From Udeniomyces pyricola (Eukaryota; Basidiomycota; Tremellomycetes; Cystofilobasidiales; Mrakiaceae): a DNA stretch of 64,000 nt. Shown here piece by piece: positions 41,876 through 53,375 of this stretch (positions are counted from its first letter, which is position 1; the number at the start of each line of letters is the position of its first letter). The stretch is from contig BCIK01000018.1 of the NCBI GenBank assembly GCA_039545295.1, forward strand, positions 497,543-561,542. The letters are read 5' to 3'. The position numbers and the translations under genes are program-made. Below the pieces are notes generated by a model that saw only the letters and a program-made list of their open reading frames with translations, had not been told where the DNA came from and did not search any database.

Positions 41876-42873
41876 GGTTTTCCTTGTGCCATTCGATAGC
41901 CTCAGCGAACGCTTCCGATCCTATCCATCCTTCGACTCTTTGCCGCGCTCTCATCCATCCTTGATCCGGCGCGAACGACCCAATTCCTCATGCAAATCTT
42001 GCATCCCGTCCAGCGAGTCCTTGACGAGGACCACAAGGGTGAAGGTGCGTTGATCCCTCAAGACCCCCCTCGGTCGTGAGGTTTCATATCATGACCATGG
42101 GCGAACTAGAGACTCATGTTATTTTCTTTTCGTCCCATATTTTTTTCTTCCTTTTTTTTGCGATCGGTTTTCAGAGGAACTGCGAAACCTTGCGACCGAG
42201 CTTCAAGCACTTGTTCAGGACAAGGTCGGAACCTCTGCGTTCACTGCGGCTTACAGTTCCATCACCCGGACGCGAGCCCTCAAGAGGCAGGCCAGGCGAA
42301 CGGATAGGATTGTCAAGGTTCGTTCTTGATGTCATTTCTCCTGTGACAGTAACATCCGTTCAAACCTTTTTTTCTTCTTGTTTTACTTCATTGGTCTAAC
42401 TTGTTTTCGTTCTTCATCTTCTTGGTCTCCTTTCTCTCTCTCTCAACTCCCCGCCTTTACCCCCTCCTTTTCAAATCCTCTTTTCTTTCGTCACCTGGCC
42501 TTTTTCTTTCTTTTCTCTCTGCAGACTTCGACGAACCCCCAGTTTGCCGCTCAGAGGAAACAGTACAAGGCCGATGCCAAAAAGGAGAGTCATAAGCGCA
42601 AGATCCGGAGCTTTGCCGATACAAAACTGAGGGAGCGTCCCGTGAAAGCGAGGTGAGTGTTTGAGTTGGCTTCTGGTTTTTCTTTTTCTTCTTCTTTTTT
42701 TCTCGGTTCTTTTCAACTCGCTCGTTCTTTTTGAAGAGCATCTCGAGGCCGATGGTTAAGGACTTCTTGTCAGGTTGGGTGTGTGTGTGTGTGTGTGTGT
42801 AGGGGGGCTGACAACCTATTTCATCTTGGTATTTTACAGACGAACGCGAGACCCGATGCAGGACGACGACTAG
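32591..42873 (+). CDS. UTP20: UTP20-like U3 snoRNP / SSU processome HEAT-repeat protein
   Basis: Large nucleolar scaffold needed for 18S rRNA maturation. Exons: 32591-32713, 33003-33674, 33806-34130, 34231-34694, 34810-35159, 35296-35579, 35691-36010, 36169-38800, 38930-38992, 39100-41729, 41900-42044, 42175-42317, 42525-42652, 42840-42873 (2770 aa, in frame; yeast Utp20 is about 2490 aa). The protein is almost wholly helical repeat. Family markers are the N-terminal LSLLNLSTPFAAFQKRV block, VNLRPLW, and the C-terminal EELRNLATELQALVQDKVG followed by a very basic tail. An acidic stretch precedes the last repeats. Two huge exons carry the core and the ends are cut by short introns. Most likely mistake: the junctions around 34695-34809 and 35160-35295, where competing frames exist; my choices keep the helical frame. 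Confidence 0.88.
41837..41874. repeat. Homopolymer T38 in UTP20 intron 10
   Basis: 38 consecutive T residues about 107 bases after the donor at 41730, upstream of the acceptor at 41899. Confidence 0.9.
42778..42801. repeat. (GT)n microsatellite in the last UTP20 intron
   Basis: About eleven GT units within intron 42653-42839. The sense RNA carries UG repeats. Confidence 0.8.
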
Positions 42874-43574
42874 TCCCTCGTTATCGATGCTTGTCTTATT
42901 CATTTCCTCCGTGTCTACGTAGATTTTGGCTTCCGGTCCTTCTCTCTCTCTCTCTCTTTTCGACTCTCTCGAAACGTTTCTTCCAATTTCTTCTCTTTTG
43001 CTTTGCTATCTATCATTCATCCCTTCTACTCTGATCACCATCCCTTCCCTTCCCATCTCTCTCGCTTTTCTTCCAGTGAAGCATGCGAGTTTGCTTTCTC
43101 TCTTAGTCTTATCTCCCCTTTACATCCCATACTTTCAAGTTTCCGCCTCCTCGCATCGTCTCTTATTTGCCTTTCTCTCTCTTCTTCTTTGTTTTCTTTC
43201 CTTTCTTTCTTTTGGTTTGTTTTGCTTTGCTTCTCCTTTGTTCGTGACTCGCTCATCCTCTCGATCCTAACACCAAACTTGCTTTTGTCTCGCAAAACCT
43301 TATACGATGCTTTTTCTTCCTTATTACAAGGACACGGCCAAGCGGTCTCCGTCCCCTTCCTCCCACATGCACGCATGAAAGCGATGTGCGACACCAAGTC
43401 GATAAACCACAAACAAGAAAATCGTCATTTAGAATCGTGGTTTGGTCTGCTCTCGTTCCAAAAAAACGAACGGGTTCATCGCCCCCTCTTTCCTCCTTCC
43501 CCAATCTTCCCTTTGACCGGGGGTGAATGACCATCTCGTCACCCTTTCCTAACCCACACGTCTGGAGATGATCC
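42874..43574. other. Convergent intergenic region, UTP20 / ERG26
   Basis: About 700 bases of mostly C/T-rich sequence between two convergent 3' ends. Open frames in it are low-complexity and I see no gene. Confidence 0.55.
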
Positions 43575-43819
43575 TTAACCCGACTTCTCGCCTTTGGACG
43601 CTTTGAGCGTCTCGTTCTCGTTCCACCACTGTGTCAAAGAAACAGATTCGAATTGGCGAGGGCCAGAGATATGATTAGGGAGGCAGGGTTCGGATAGGGT
43701 GAGATGAGAGTTCGAAATCAAGACAGGATCCAAGCAAGGGCAATGATAATATGAGTACGACGAAATTAAGAGAAATCAGTTTCAGTCCGAACAAGGCCAA
43801 AAGGTGAAACGTGGAGTAG

Positions 43820-43852
<33 letters not shown>

Positions 43853-45823
43853 GAACCTGGACTGTACGGGCGATACCCTCCTGAACTCCCACGATGGGTT
43901 CGTATCCGAGCACTCTCCTCGCTCGCTCAGTGTTGTAGTACCTGCTTTGACTACTGTACTTGACGCGGTATTGCGTGAAGCCAGGCTCTTTACCCATGAG
44001 CTTACTCCAAGTCTCGGCCGCACCCGCGAGAAGCAAGCCAAACGTTCGGTTAAGGTACCAGATGCTCGAGGGAACGTGACCGAGCTCGGCCCAGACGGCG
44101 CGAGGGAAATCCCAAAAGAAGAGGGGCTCGCAGTTGGTGATGAAGAAAGCTTGACCGGCGACAGAGAGATGCGTCGGCGGGACGTCCTCTGGTAGGTCGT
44201 CCTCGTCTGGCATCGGGTTGGCGAACTGATCGAATCGTGTCCGAAGAACGGGTCGAAGCTCGTTCTCGTACGTGACAGTACCGGAGCCGTGGTAGGCTTC
44301 ATCAAGTCTGCGATCCTCATCCGTGACGTCTTCGGGTCGTTTCGGTCCGATAGGACGGGCGTTGGAAGTCGGGATTTTGGTCTGGCCGGTGGAGAGGATG
44401 ATGGGGGAGAGAGGTTCGTCGAAAAGTTCCATTGAAACTTCCTCGCCTAATCGATCGGCGGCGAGGAGATGGGCATGAGCAACGTTGCCAACGTAGGTCC
44501 AGTCAAAGAGGTTGGTGTTGTCGCCAATTTGGTATCCGGTTTGCTTGTTCTTGAGTACCGAAACGAGACCCGTCATCACTTGGCGATCTCCGGGACTGGT
44601 TGGGTGGAAGTCAAGGCAAGAAAGAGCGAGGAGTGGGAAAAGTCAAGGGGATGGTCGAATGAGATCAGACAAGGATAGACCATGTAGTTTGGTTCAGTCA
44701 GTATCATTGTCTACTTGTTCTATCGTTGATACCCATCATGCAAGGCGATACTCGTTCTACACCTGGCGAAATAGCATGATCCCAAAAAAGGCGTGGCACT
44801 CACCCAAAGATGCCAGCCGGTCTCAGCGCGCAGGTCAAAAGCCCCTCCTTGCCGTTGGCCCCGAGGACGAGCGCCTCAGCCCTCGCCTTGGTCTCGTTGT
44901 AAGCGTCCATGGGAATTTCGGGAAAGTTGAGTCGCTCGTCAACGTCAACGATGTTCTCCTCGCCGTCGTAGACGACGCCGGCTGACGAGGTAAAGACGAG
45001 CTTCTTGATGCCGGCCTTGATGCACGAAGCGATGACGGTCGAGGTGCCGAGGACGTTGACTTTTTCGTAAATCTCCTTTCCCATGCCATGAATAGGCGAG
45101 GCGGTATGGATGACAACTGTCGCTGCCGACTGGAGGGATGATTTGGATCGCCATCAGAGGAGGGGCCAGCACGCAACGGAAACGAGCGGATGAACAAGAA
45201 GTCGAAAATCGAGGCGTTGGTATCAGCACGACAGTCCCACATTTTATTAGCCGATCTGTGGAGAAGACAAAGTTTGGATCATGGAAAACATGTAGCACAT
45301 CGTTGGGTGTGACACAGGCAAGGCAATTGAATGGTCTGCTGGCGGTCCGAGAGCGCGTACGAGCCGAACGGTCCGAAGACTTGCCGGGGGGCGAGGCTGT
45401 CAAGCACCTTGACGCGTGGGCACACGTCTGCTCTTGGGAATTTCAGGTTGGCAACGATGCTGCACTCAGATCTCCTGAGGCTCGTGTGAGGAGTTGATCG
45501 AGTTTCGGAGCATAAGAGGCAAGAGACGAGGAGCCTGAGGCTGGCTGCGATAGACTGGAAGAATGGGCCAAACAAGATGGGAGATACGCGTCGGACGGCG
45601 AGACGAAAAGACGTACCTTTTTCATCGCTCCACCAATCTCATCGGGCTTGGAGATGTCTCCGACGAAGAAGGTAATGTTTCTGAACGGGGTAAACGTTGG
45701 ACAGATGGGAGACGATGAGCCATTGAGAAGGGGGTTTGGGGGGAAGAGCGAGAGCGATAGAGAGGGAGACAGAGAGAGAGAGACAGAGAGAGAGAGAGAG
45801 ACGGGAGGAATGGGAGTGTATGG

Positions 45824-45860
<37 letters not shown>

Positions 45861-46153
45861 TGTATGTGGGTGTGTGTATATGCGTATGTGTACGAGTAGG
45901 ATGAAGTATATACTGACTGGTCAAAGTGACGTTGGACGATATCAAACACGGCGACCTGAGTCTCCCCCCGAGCGACGAGCATCTCAACGATATGCCGACC
46001 GACGAAGCCACAGCCGCCAATGACGAGACTGCAAGTGTATCCGTGCCGTCAGTCGGATAGCCAAGAGACGAGTGAGGAATGGGGGTGATGTGATGTGGAT
46101 TGGTTGGGTGGGTGGGTGACTAACTATGATTCCGTTCCAGGTTGATGAGCCAT
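43575..46153 (-). CDS. ERG26: Sterol-4alpha-carboxylate 3-dehydrogenase (decarboxylating)
   Basis: NAD(P)-dependent C-3 sterol dehydrogenase of the ergosterol C4-demethylation complex at the ER, acting with Erg25 and Erg27. Exons: 46153-46125, 46028-45918, 45680-45617, 45129-44804, 44595-43857, 43628-43575 (440 aa). 3-beta-HSD/SDR fold: nucleotide loop GGCGFVG (14-20), VIHTASP, TSSAGVVYDG, active-site Y145xxxK149, LRPAGIFGPGDRQ, and NLFDWTYVGNVAHAH. A more variable region follows, with a hydrophobic stretch near PSSIWYLNRTFGLLLAG that may hold it to the membrane. The GIFGPGDRQ block is recovered only with the acceptor before 44595. Introns 2 and 3 are long and contain microsatellites. Divergent from the gene at 46590, with TATATAA at 46229-46223 about 70 bases upstream. 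Confidence 0.93.
43820..43851. repeat. Homopolymer A32 (T32 in ERG26 sense) at a 5' splice site
   Basis: On the ERG26 strand the last intron begins GTTCG and then runs into 32 T residues, so the run touches donor position +6. Confidence 0.9.
45757..45857. repeat. (GA)n and (GT)n microsatellites in ERG26 intron 2
   Basis: An imperfect GA tract (about 45757-45802) and a GT tract (about 45830-45857) sit between the donor at 45917 and the acceptor before 45680. On the sense strand they read as TC and CA repeats. Confidence 0.85.
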
Positions 46154-46589
46154 GATGTTGAATGAGGGAAGGAGGTCAAGGAAGAAAGAGGTGAGTGGTG
46201 AGTGGTGTGGGGAAGATGAAGCTTATATATGTCAATGTCAATGTCCAATGTCCAATGTCAATCAAGAAGCGTGATTGATCGATGAGTGAATGCCATGCGA
46301 GTGAGTGGTTTCGCCTCCTCGAACGATCAATCACAAGAATCCCCGCCCGCTCACGAACAAACTCATCAGGCCATCAGGTCATCAGGCCATCACCGCCAAT
46401 TAGCTCCAACCAACTCCAAGCTCCGTCAAGCTCCGTTTGAATCATCCAATCAACCAACCAACCACCAGCTAGCTCAACATTCACGTGCTCGCACACTAAT
46501 CTCATTCCCGCAACCAGTCGTCCGTGTCGTGTCGTGTCGTTCTGCATCGTCCCCCTTCACATCATCAGCACACAAATCCATCCCTAGCC
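46154..46589. promoter_or_regulatory. Compact bidirectional promoter, ERG26 / 46590 gene
   Basis: 436 bases separate two divergent ATGs. ERG26 has TATATAA at 46229-46223. The stretch is full of short direct repeats: GTCAAT/GTCCAAT units (46231-46263), CATCAGG/CATCAGGC units (46364-46392), CCAA units (46445-46465) and GTGTC units (46524-46541). No TATA is evident on the plus side. Confidence 0.6.
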
Positions 46590-48703
46590 ATGTCCAATCT
46601 TCCCAGACTCGTCCTCGCCTCGTCTCCAGCAAGGGTCTTGTCTCGCTCATCGCCCGTCTTTGCGACAACATCCTCAACTCGATCCTCTACTCTCGCCTCA
46701 TCATCACCACACCCCCAGATCTCATCCAGACATGCTTCCACTACCGCTTACACATCCCCGATCGTCGACCGAGATTTCATCACCCTCGACTTGCCTCGAC
46801 GACCGACGGCGGCCGATCCATTCCACTCCTCGGCTCAACAGCACGAAGACGACGTTACCCCTTCCTCTTCCTCTTCCTCCTCCTCCCCCCTATTAGATCA
46901 CACCACTTCCCAACCCACAGACTCCGCCGACGCAACACCTTCACCGTCGCCCTCCTCATCAGCGCTTTACTCGCGTATGATCCCCAACGACGTCGTCGAG
47001 TTCCTTCTCTCCCCAACCTCGCCTGACCCCCTCGATCCGACCTCGTTTGATGCTCACCTGCCGGCTGACCTCACCAACGTTGCTCTCTTCTACACCGGTC
47101 GCATCTCAGCCGCTCCGCATCTTTACTGGGATATCGACTCTTGTCTCGCCGTACTCGAGCATGACCCAAGCCAAGTCTCGTCAAGCGCTATCTTTTGGCC
47201 CTGGCTGTTCCCCCTCATGGAATCATCCAGTCCAAGTCCGGCTGTTCATCCGCTTCATCTCGCCGACGTCGAGATGATTCATCGATACCCCGAGGTGCTT
47301 GAGAGATATCAAAGGGCATACAAGCTCGTCAGTAACAAGAGCCACCGCATAACTTTATGGGCCTGGACGGAATGTTGATTGCCCATGCATGACGCCACGT
47401 TTGCTCACGCGAATCCGACTTTTTTTTTTTTTTTTTTTCTGTCTTGTGTTGTCAGGCTCTTCGGACGTATGGAATTCACCTCAATGATCCCTCGACAGGA
47501 CTCCTCATGCGGGGCAATAACTGGAGTGAAGGAAGTGAGTAGATGCTCAAAGGGAATCGGTGCCAGTCCAGATCTGATCGCGAGGTCAGGGCTTTTTTTC
47601 CGTCGCGTCCAAGCTACTGACGACATGTACCTCCTTTATCTACTTTACGTCTCGTCTTTTATTTTTATTTTATTAAAGTGGCCCATCTGTTCTCGCATCC
47701 CTCACTTCTTCGACTCATCACTCGCATCCTCAAGTCTCTTGCCTACATGTCGACGCCGTGCTACTCTCAGACCCCTCGAGCGGCTCTTCTCACCGAGTCG
47801 GATCCTAAGCCCGCTCCCCTGCCGTATCCTTCCCACCTTCATCACGCAACCTCCCTTGTTCTGTTTCTCCTGGCCCAACACAACGACGGCTATCTCAACC
47901 TTCTTCCAGGAACGCTCGGAGGAGAGCATCTCGAGACGCGATGGGGGATGTGCATTCGGAACAAGCAGCAACGCGACGAAATCCTCAGCCTGATCGAATG
48001 TCGACGAGGTACGCCCGGTGCGGATGAGTCACAGTCTTCATTTGGCGTCAAAGAATATGAGGAGTGGGTCGTCGGGAACCTTGCGCCCGATCATACCGTC
48101 GACGAGATCAAGGCGACGGGCGACATTCTCCGCAAGTTGGACGACAATGCCCGTGCTCGGGACGCTCAGAATTGGCTACCTGACTTCCGACCGTCGGATC
48201 CGATGCGACGAGCGAAGCTCGATAGATACTTTCACCGCGAAATTCAGGACGCCCGGGCCGAGAAGAACACTGGCTCGGTCGAACTACCCGAACATTACTA
48301 CTGGGCTTTGCCCGGTGGCATCCGAAGGCTCATCCAACCCGGTGCCGACATCAAGTCGACCATTCCAGAGGGGGAGATGGATCAACACGTCGCGTGGGTT
48401 ACTCAGCAGACCACTCGCCGAACCAGGAGATTGATTGGTCTTCAGAAGCAACGGGAGGCGGATGCCGAATTCAAGCAGATCCATGGAAGGACCCCTTTGC
48501 GAGAACACAAGGAAGCATCTTTGGCGGACCAGACGGAGAAGAAGAGGGCTCCAGGTGGATTCTTCAACCCCACCCAACGGGAAGCACGATTGAGGCTTGG
48601 AGATCGACCTTGGCTTGAGGATGCGCAAGCAGCGACGCAGAAGAGAAGCCGGCTCGCTCAGCTGAAAGGAAGTCTTTTCGGGTTCAAGAGCGACGATGCA
48701 TGA
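46590..48703 (+). CDS. Hypothetical protein, predicted mitochondrial
   Basis: I do not recognise a family. Exons: 46590-47327, 47456-47534, 47679-48703 (613 aa, in frame). The N-terminus (MSNLPRLVLASSPARVLSRS and on to about residue 50) is rich in Arg and Ser with no acidic residue, as in a mitochondrial presequence. A Ser/Pro linker follows. The globular part starts near residue 130 (ALYSRMIPNDVVEFLLS), is helical with many Trp/Tyr/His, and includes RTYGIHLNDPSTGLLMRG. The C-terminal 150 residues are highly charged and look helical. The ATG shares a compact promoter with ERG26. Intron 1 contains a T19 run (47420-47438). It could be a lineage-specific mitochondrial translation or assembly factor, but that is a guess from targeting only. 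Confidence 0.75.
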
Positions 48704-48859
48704 TCTTGTTGATTCAGATGTGTTGTGTGAGGTTATGGTGACTTGGGCGTTTCATGTGTAGTTGGGTCGAGATTGAGTTGTGTTTGAACGGAAAAATGTA
48801 TATATATGAAAGACATGATAGATTCATCAAAGCTCCTCCTCCACCTCGAATCCAACCTC

Positions 48860-51800
48860 TCACTCGGCGACCTTGCGCTTCTTCCTCGCCGAACCATCCT
48901 GGCCATCTCCTCCCCCTGCACTGGCCTCACCAGCTCCAGCCGAAACACCTCCTTCTCCCGTTGCCGCTTTAGCAGCTGCCTGCCTCAATCTCTCCTTCTT
49001 ACCAACTCGCTTCTTCTTCTCGACCTTCTCCCCGTTAGCCCCAGTACCCTTGTTATCCCACCTCTTCTTCTTACCTTCCTCCTCGGGTTCCTCACCCCAC
49101 TTCCTTCCTTTGAGCTTCTTCTTGAGCTCCCACAGTCGCTTGTCACGACCGACCCGACCGGCTCCGGCTCCACCGTCGGCTCGGAACGCGGCGTACTGCT
49201 TGACGCCGAGGAAAGAGTTGAGCTCGGCATCGGTCGCCATCAGGATTTCGGCTGGCGTCAGGCCGTACGATTGCGGAACCGTCTTCGTGTAGTGGAATCG
49301 AGTTGGGAGATCGCCGATCTGAAGGGGGGGGGGGGGGGGGGGGGGGGGGCATCAAGGAAGGAGGATGGGAAAAGCGTGATCGACAATTAAAAAAATATTG
49401 AAAGAAAGGAAGGGGAAGGCGCATAAGTTTTGGCCTCCAATGCTAGCACGAAAGAAAGCAATGAAAAGAAGAAAGAAAGAAAAAGAAAAAAAAAGAAACA
49501 AGAAACACGAAGTAGCTTGTTGGGAAAAGCAAATAGATCAAGACTTACCATGTCTTCGTGATCAAGACCATAGTACTCATCCAAAAGTTCCTCGGCTTTG
49601 CGCTTCCTCTCCTCCTCCGTACCCTGGAACGGCTCCAAAGCAGCCACATCGCCCTCGACCTGCTCCGATTTCTCCAAGACATCGTCCTCGGCGGTCGCTG
49701 TGCCTTTGCCCTTCTTGTCCTTCTTCTTGTCCTTCTTTTTGTCTTTCTTCTTCTTGGATGAAGATGCGGTCGAGGGATCTTCGTCCATGGCGTCGGCATC
49801 CTAATGCAAGAAGCACATCAAAACCAAACCAAACAATACATATCGCATGAGCTTGATACAAGCCGCATCGAATCAGAACATTGATGATGAAAACGATGAA
49901 AGAACAGAGACGCACCATGTTGATAGGACCTTCCCAATCCTCGTCCATGCCCCCTTCTTCCTCGTCCATGAGACCGTCGACGTATGTTTCGTCCATGCCA
50001 TCATCGCCTTCAAAGTCGAAGCCTGCAGCGATACTTTCGTCACCGTAGCCCTCCATGCCTCCGTCCTCGTCGTCCCAAGTAGGCTTCTCCCCATCCTGCA
50101 AGCACAGTGAAGAACAAGGATTGAAATGAAAGAAGAACAATGGACCGTTGAGTTCAACGATCATTGTGCATATCGGAATCAAATCGCCTCGATTCGCCCT
50201 AGCTCCCGGTTGATTGTCCACGATGGGTCGATGGCGACGACATTTGGCACTAAAACTTACGAGATCGTCATAGTCGTTTCCACTCTCAAAGAGAGCCGCA
50301 ATCTTGGCATCGTGAGCGTCCGGGTCGAAGTCGGCGTCGAGATCGAGGTCGTCGAGGCTGAGGACTGTCGCGAACAAAAGAAATCGGTTTCAGGCGGTTG
50401 ATGCGAAAGAGACCGAATACCACAGAGAAAGACAATGCAGTCCTTGGTGGAGGTAATTCATCGAGACTACAACGAGAGAAGGAAACACGACCGACCCTTG
50501 CCATCCTTGCCCACGCCGAGCTGAGCGAGCTTCTTGTCGAGCTCCTTGCGCTTTTCGTTCTTAAGCTTCTTGCGTTCCTCTTCCTTCTGGAGCTTCTCCT
50601 CGGCCTTGCGGATCCTACGGGCCTCTCGGGCTTCCTTTCGGGACGTGTCGGCACGTCGAGCGAGGGCGGGTAGGTCTCGAGGGTGTGTTGGGATGTTGGC
50701 AGCGTCACTTGACGAACCCGAAGAGTGAGCAAGGCAGGCAGTAAAAAAAAGCACACGAAAAGCATCAGTCACGCCCATCACATGTCGTGGATCAACTCTG
50801 AGAAGCTGGAAATGGCCATAGAAGTCACAACGAAGAAAGCAGGAAGAAAGATAGAGGGACTCAGGGGAAAGGAACGTACGGCTCTTCGAATCGGAAGTTG
50901 TATCGTGTCTCAAACTCATCGGCTTTATCATCGAACCCATCGTCCTCGACATCATCGAGTCCGTTCTCGTCAGCAGAAAGATCCGAGTTGTCTTCCTTCT
51001 TTTTGGACTTCTTGGCTTTCTTGGGGGCAGTGATCTCGTCGTAGGAGGGGACGTGCTCGGCAGATCGATCGATCCAACCACGGTTGAGGATGTACCTAAG
51101 AGGAGGGTAGGAACGAGCGGTGAAAACATGACGGAAGGATTGGTAAGAAAAGGGTGTCAATCCAAATGGATATCTCCTGTGTGCAGCGGTCGGCTCACGC
51201 ACATGCACGATAAAAGGAGAGGGAGCGAGACCATGGGGAAAAAACAATATAAAATGAATAAATAAAAACGTACTCGAGCAAGAACTCTTCGTCTTTCTGC
51301 TTCTTCTCCTCTTCGGTCATGGGCTTGATTTCCTTCTTCTTCCTCTTGGTCCTCTTCCTCTTCTTTTTCTCCCCTTCTCCGGCCTCGGTCTCTTCGTCAT
51401 CGGCTCCCTTCTCAGACCCATCATCCTGATCGGCCTGGTTATCCTCCTGATCTTCCCCTTTCACCTCGGATCCCGCAGCGCCGAGGCCAAGGGCTTCCCT
51501 GATTCCAGCCTCTCCACCGCCCGAGCCCAGCAAAAATGCTCGATACTCTTCGTCCTCCATGTCCTCATCGATCCCCCCAACGTCTTTCTTGACAAAGAGC
51601 CCACCACTCTCATCATCGCCTGCCTCGCCAATGTCAACGGAGAATGCGTTGAGGGTCTCCTTTCGGAGAGCCTCCTGCTCCTCGGCAAACGTCGGCAAAG
51701 GAGCTGAGGAACCCTCGGTGTAAGCGGACGTGTTGGCACCATCGAGAAGGGCTTGACGTTGGAAGTCTGCGAGAAGGAGAGGTCTCGTCGCTTTGTTCCT

Positions 51801-52337
51801 AGGTTTAGAAGCGAGGCTTGGCAGCTTGCTGTTGGAAGCCATCAACGCGGCCGTCTCCTCTGATGAACGCCGACGCGATGAGTGGTAGGGTATGCATAAG
51901 TAGGGTGAGCATAACCCTTTATGATAAGTCTGACGGAATACGTGACCTGACTGGGGATGTGAGAGGGCGATCCAAGGTGTACGGACCTTGAAACACGTTC
52001 CGACCGCTCTCAACGCCCTCGCCTCGTCGAATTCGGCTGAGAGTTCGAAGGATAGCGGCGTCCATAACAGGCGTGAGTTCCTCTCCATCCTCGTCTTCGG
52101 TTTCGTCATCGGAAGAGGAAGCGTTGGAGTCGTCGTCCGAGTCGGACGAAGTCTTGCCTGAGAGACGAACGGACATGCGGTGAGGGAGCAACGGCAGCAG
52201 GTCAGTCAGCCGGTGGTCATTCTCGCCACGGCGAGGGAGGGGGGAACTCAGCCGATCGACATACGCTTCGCAGCTACGGGGATAGCGTTGGCATTGAATT
52301 TTTGGTTGTTGTTCCGGAAAGCGGCGGCGGCACTCAT
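48860..52337 (-). CDS. KRI1: KRI1-family ribosome biogenesis protein
   Basis: Nucleolar factor for 40S assembly that works with Krr1 in yeast. Exons: 52337-52265, 52157-51987, 51859-51274, 51095-50880, 50707-50496, 50364-50261, 50095-49916, 49800-49549, 49318-48860 (750 aa). The protein is extremely charged. Acidic tracts alternate with Lys-rich ones (KKKKDKKKDKKKDKK). Kri1 markers are EEFLLEYILNRGWIDRS, the TSRKEAREARRIRKAEEKLQ coiled coil, and the C-terminal block beginning GDLPTRFHYTKT with YGLTPAEILMATDAELNSF. A basic nuclear/nucleolar tail closes it. Length fits the family (about 590-800 aa). The start ATG precedes AAAAFRNNN. Intron 8 has a C26 run next to its acceptor. Convergent with the 46590 gene (156-base gap). 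Confidence 0.92.
49324..49349. repeat. Homopolymer G26 (C26 in KRI1 sense) next to a 3' splice site
   Basis: On the KRI1 strand 26 C residues are followed by TTCAG and then exon 9, so the run takes the place of the polypyrimidine tract. Confidence 0.9.
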
Positions 52338-53375
52338 GGCTCGGGGTGGGGGGCGTGAGGAGACAGTCAAGGGAGTCGGTTGGTCGGCCACCACTCGTTG
52401 GAATACGCATATCCGACAACCCATCCATCCACCCACCATGCACCAAATTCGAGTCCCAACTCAGCCTCAGCGCGTCTCCTTGACGACGGTTGCGTAACCA
52501 ATGGGAGTTTTCTTCCTGATCCATCTGGCAACAATGCCTCCCGTTCGTTATATTTCCAGCTACAGTGTAGTATTGCCATCAACCCACCATCATCCGCTCC
52601 ATATAGCCTTGTCCTTCTCTTCGCCTTCCCTTCAGCTTGCCCTCAGTCAATTCAACCCACTCCTCCAGCTATTTCGTCTCATTTCGACTTCTAACGTGAG
52701 CCCCTAGTTCTGGATTCTTTTTCCACTTCGCTTGCACACACACACCCCTTCTCTCCCTTGCGCCCTTGCCCTGATGTACCGAACACCGAAAGGGTTCGAC
52801 AAAACATGTTAGACTACCTAATCACATTGAGGATTCCTTCCTATCTGAGCTTTTCCCCTACTTGATCCACTCGCCATTCAAACGTCTTTCATAAACGTCA
52901 CTAGCCGTCATCCACTTGACGGACTTGCTTGCTGACTCTTGTTTTCTTCTTTCCTCCTTCTGCCTTGGTTCTCTGCCCATGATTTCCGGCCCCCTCGATA
53001 GCGTTTCTGTGCTCATCGATCAGACCACCTTTCTTTCCCTTTTTTTTTTTTGCTTTGTCCGTCGCGCTCGACTTCTATGCTTCAGCTATCACATGATTGT
53101 TACATGACTGTCTGGTCTCTTGAAGAGGCATTTTTCGCCCGCCCATCCACGTACTATACAAAAACAACAAGCATTCATCGACCTAGACTACTATTGTACA
53201 GCAAATAAGAGAGAAATGAAACAAAGAAAGGGCCAGAGCGATAAACAAAGGATAGAAAACAACACACATCCGAATTAGGTCGCAAACAGCAAGTTCAAGG
53301 TTCTTGGATACACGCGCCATCAAGAGGAGGCGGACGTCGTTGGTTCAACGTTCCCATCAACACCTTCTTGGGCTT
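52338..53375. other. KRI1 promoter region and 3' flank of the next gene
   Basis: About 1 kb upstream of KRI1 on the minus strand. The plus strand of 52590-52690 is C/T-rich and ends TTCTAACGTGAGC. This resembles a transcribed plus-strand leader with a donor site, but no coding exon follows. Nothing else recognisable. Confidence 0.45.

Noticed and set aside
43820..43851. A32 run as a retroposon poly-A tail
   Set aside because: It lies inside an ERG26 intron at its donor, without target-site duplication or adjacent element sequence.
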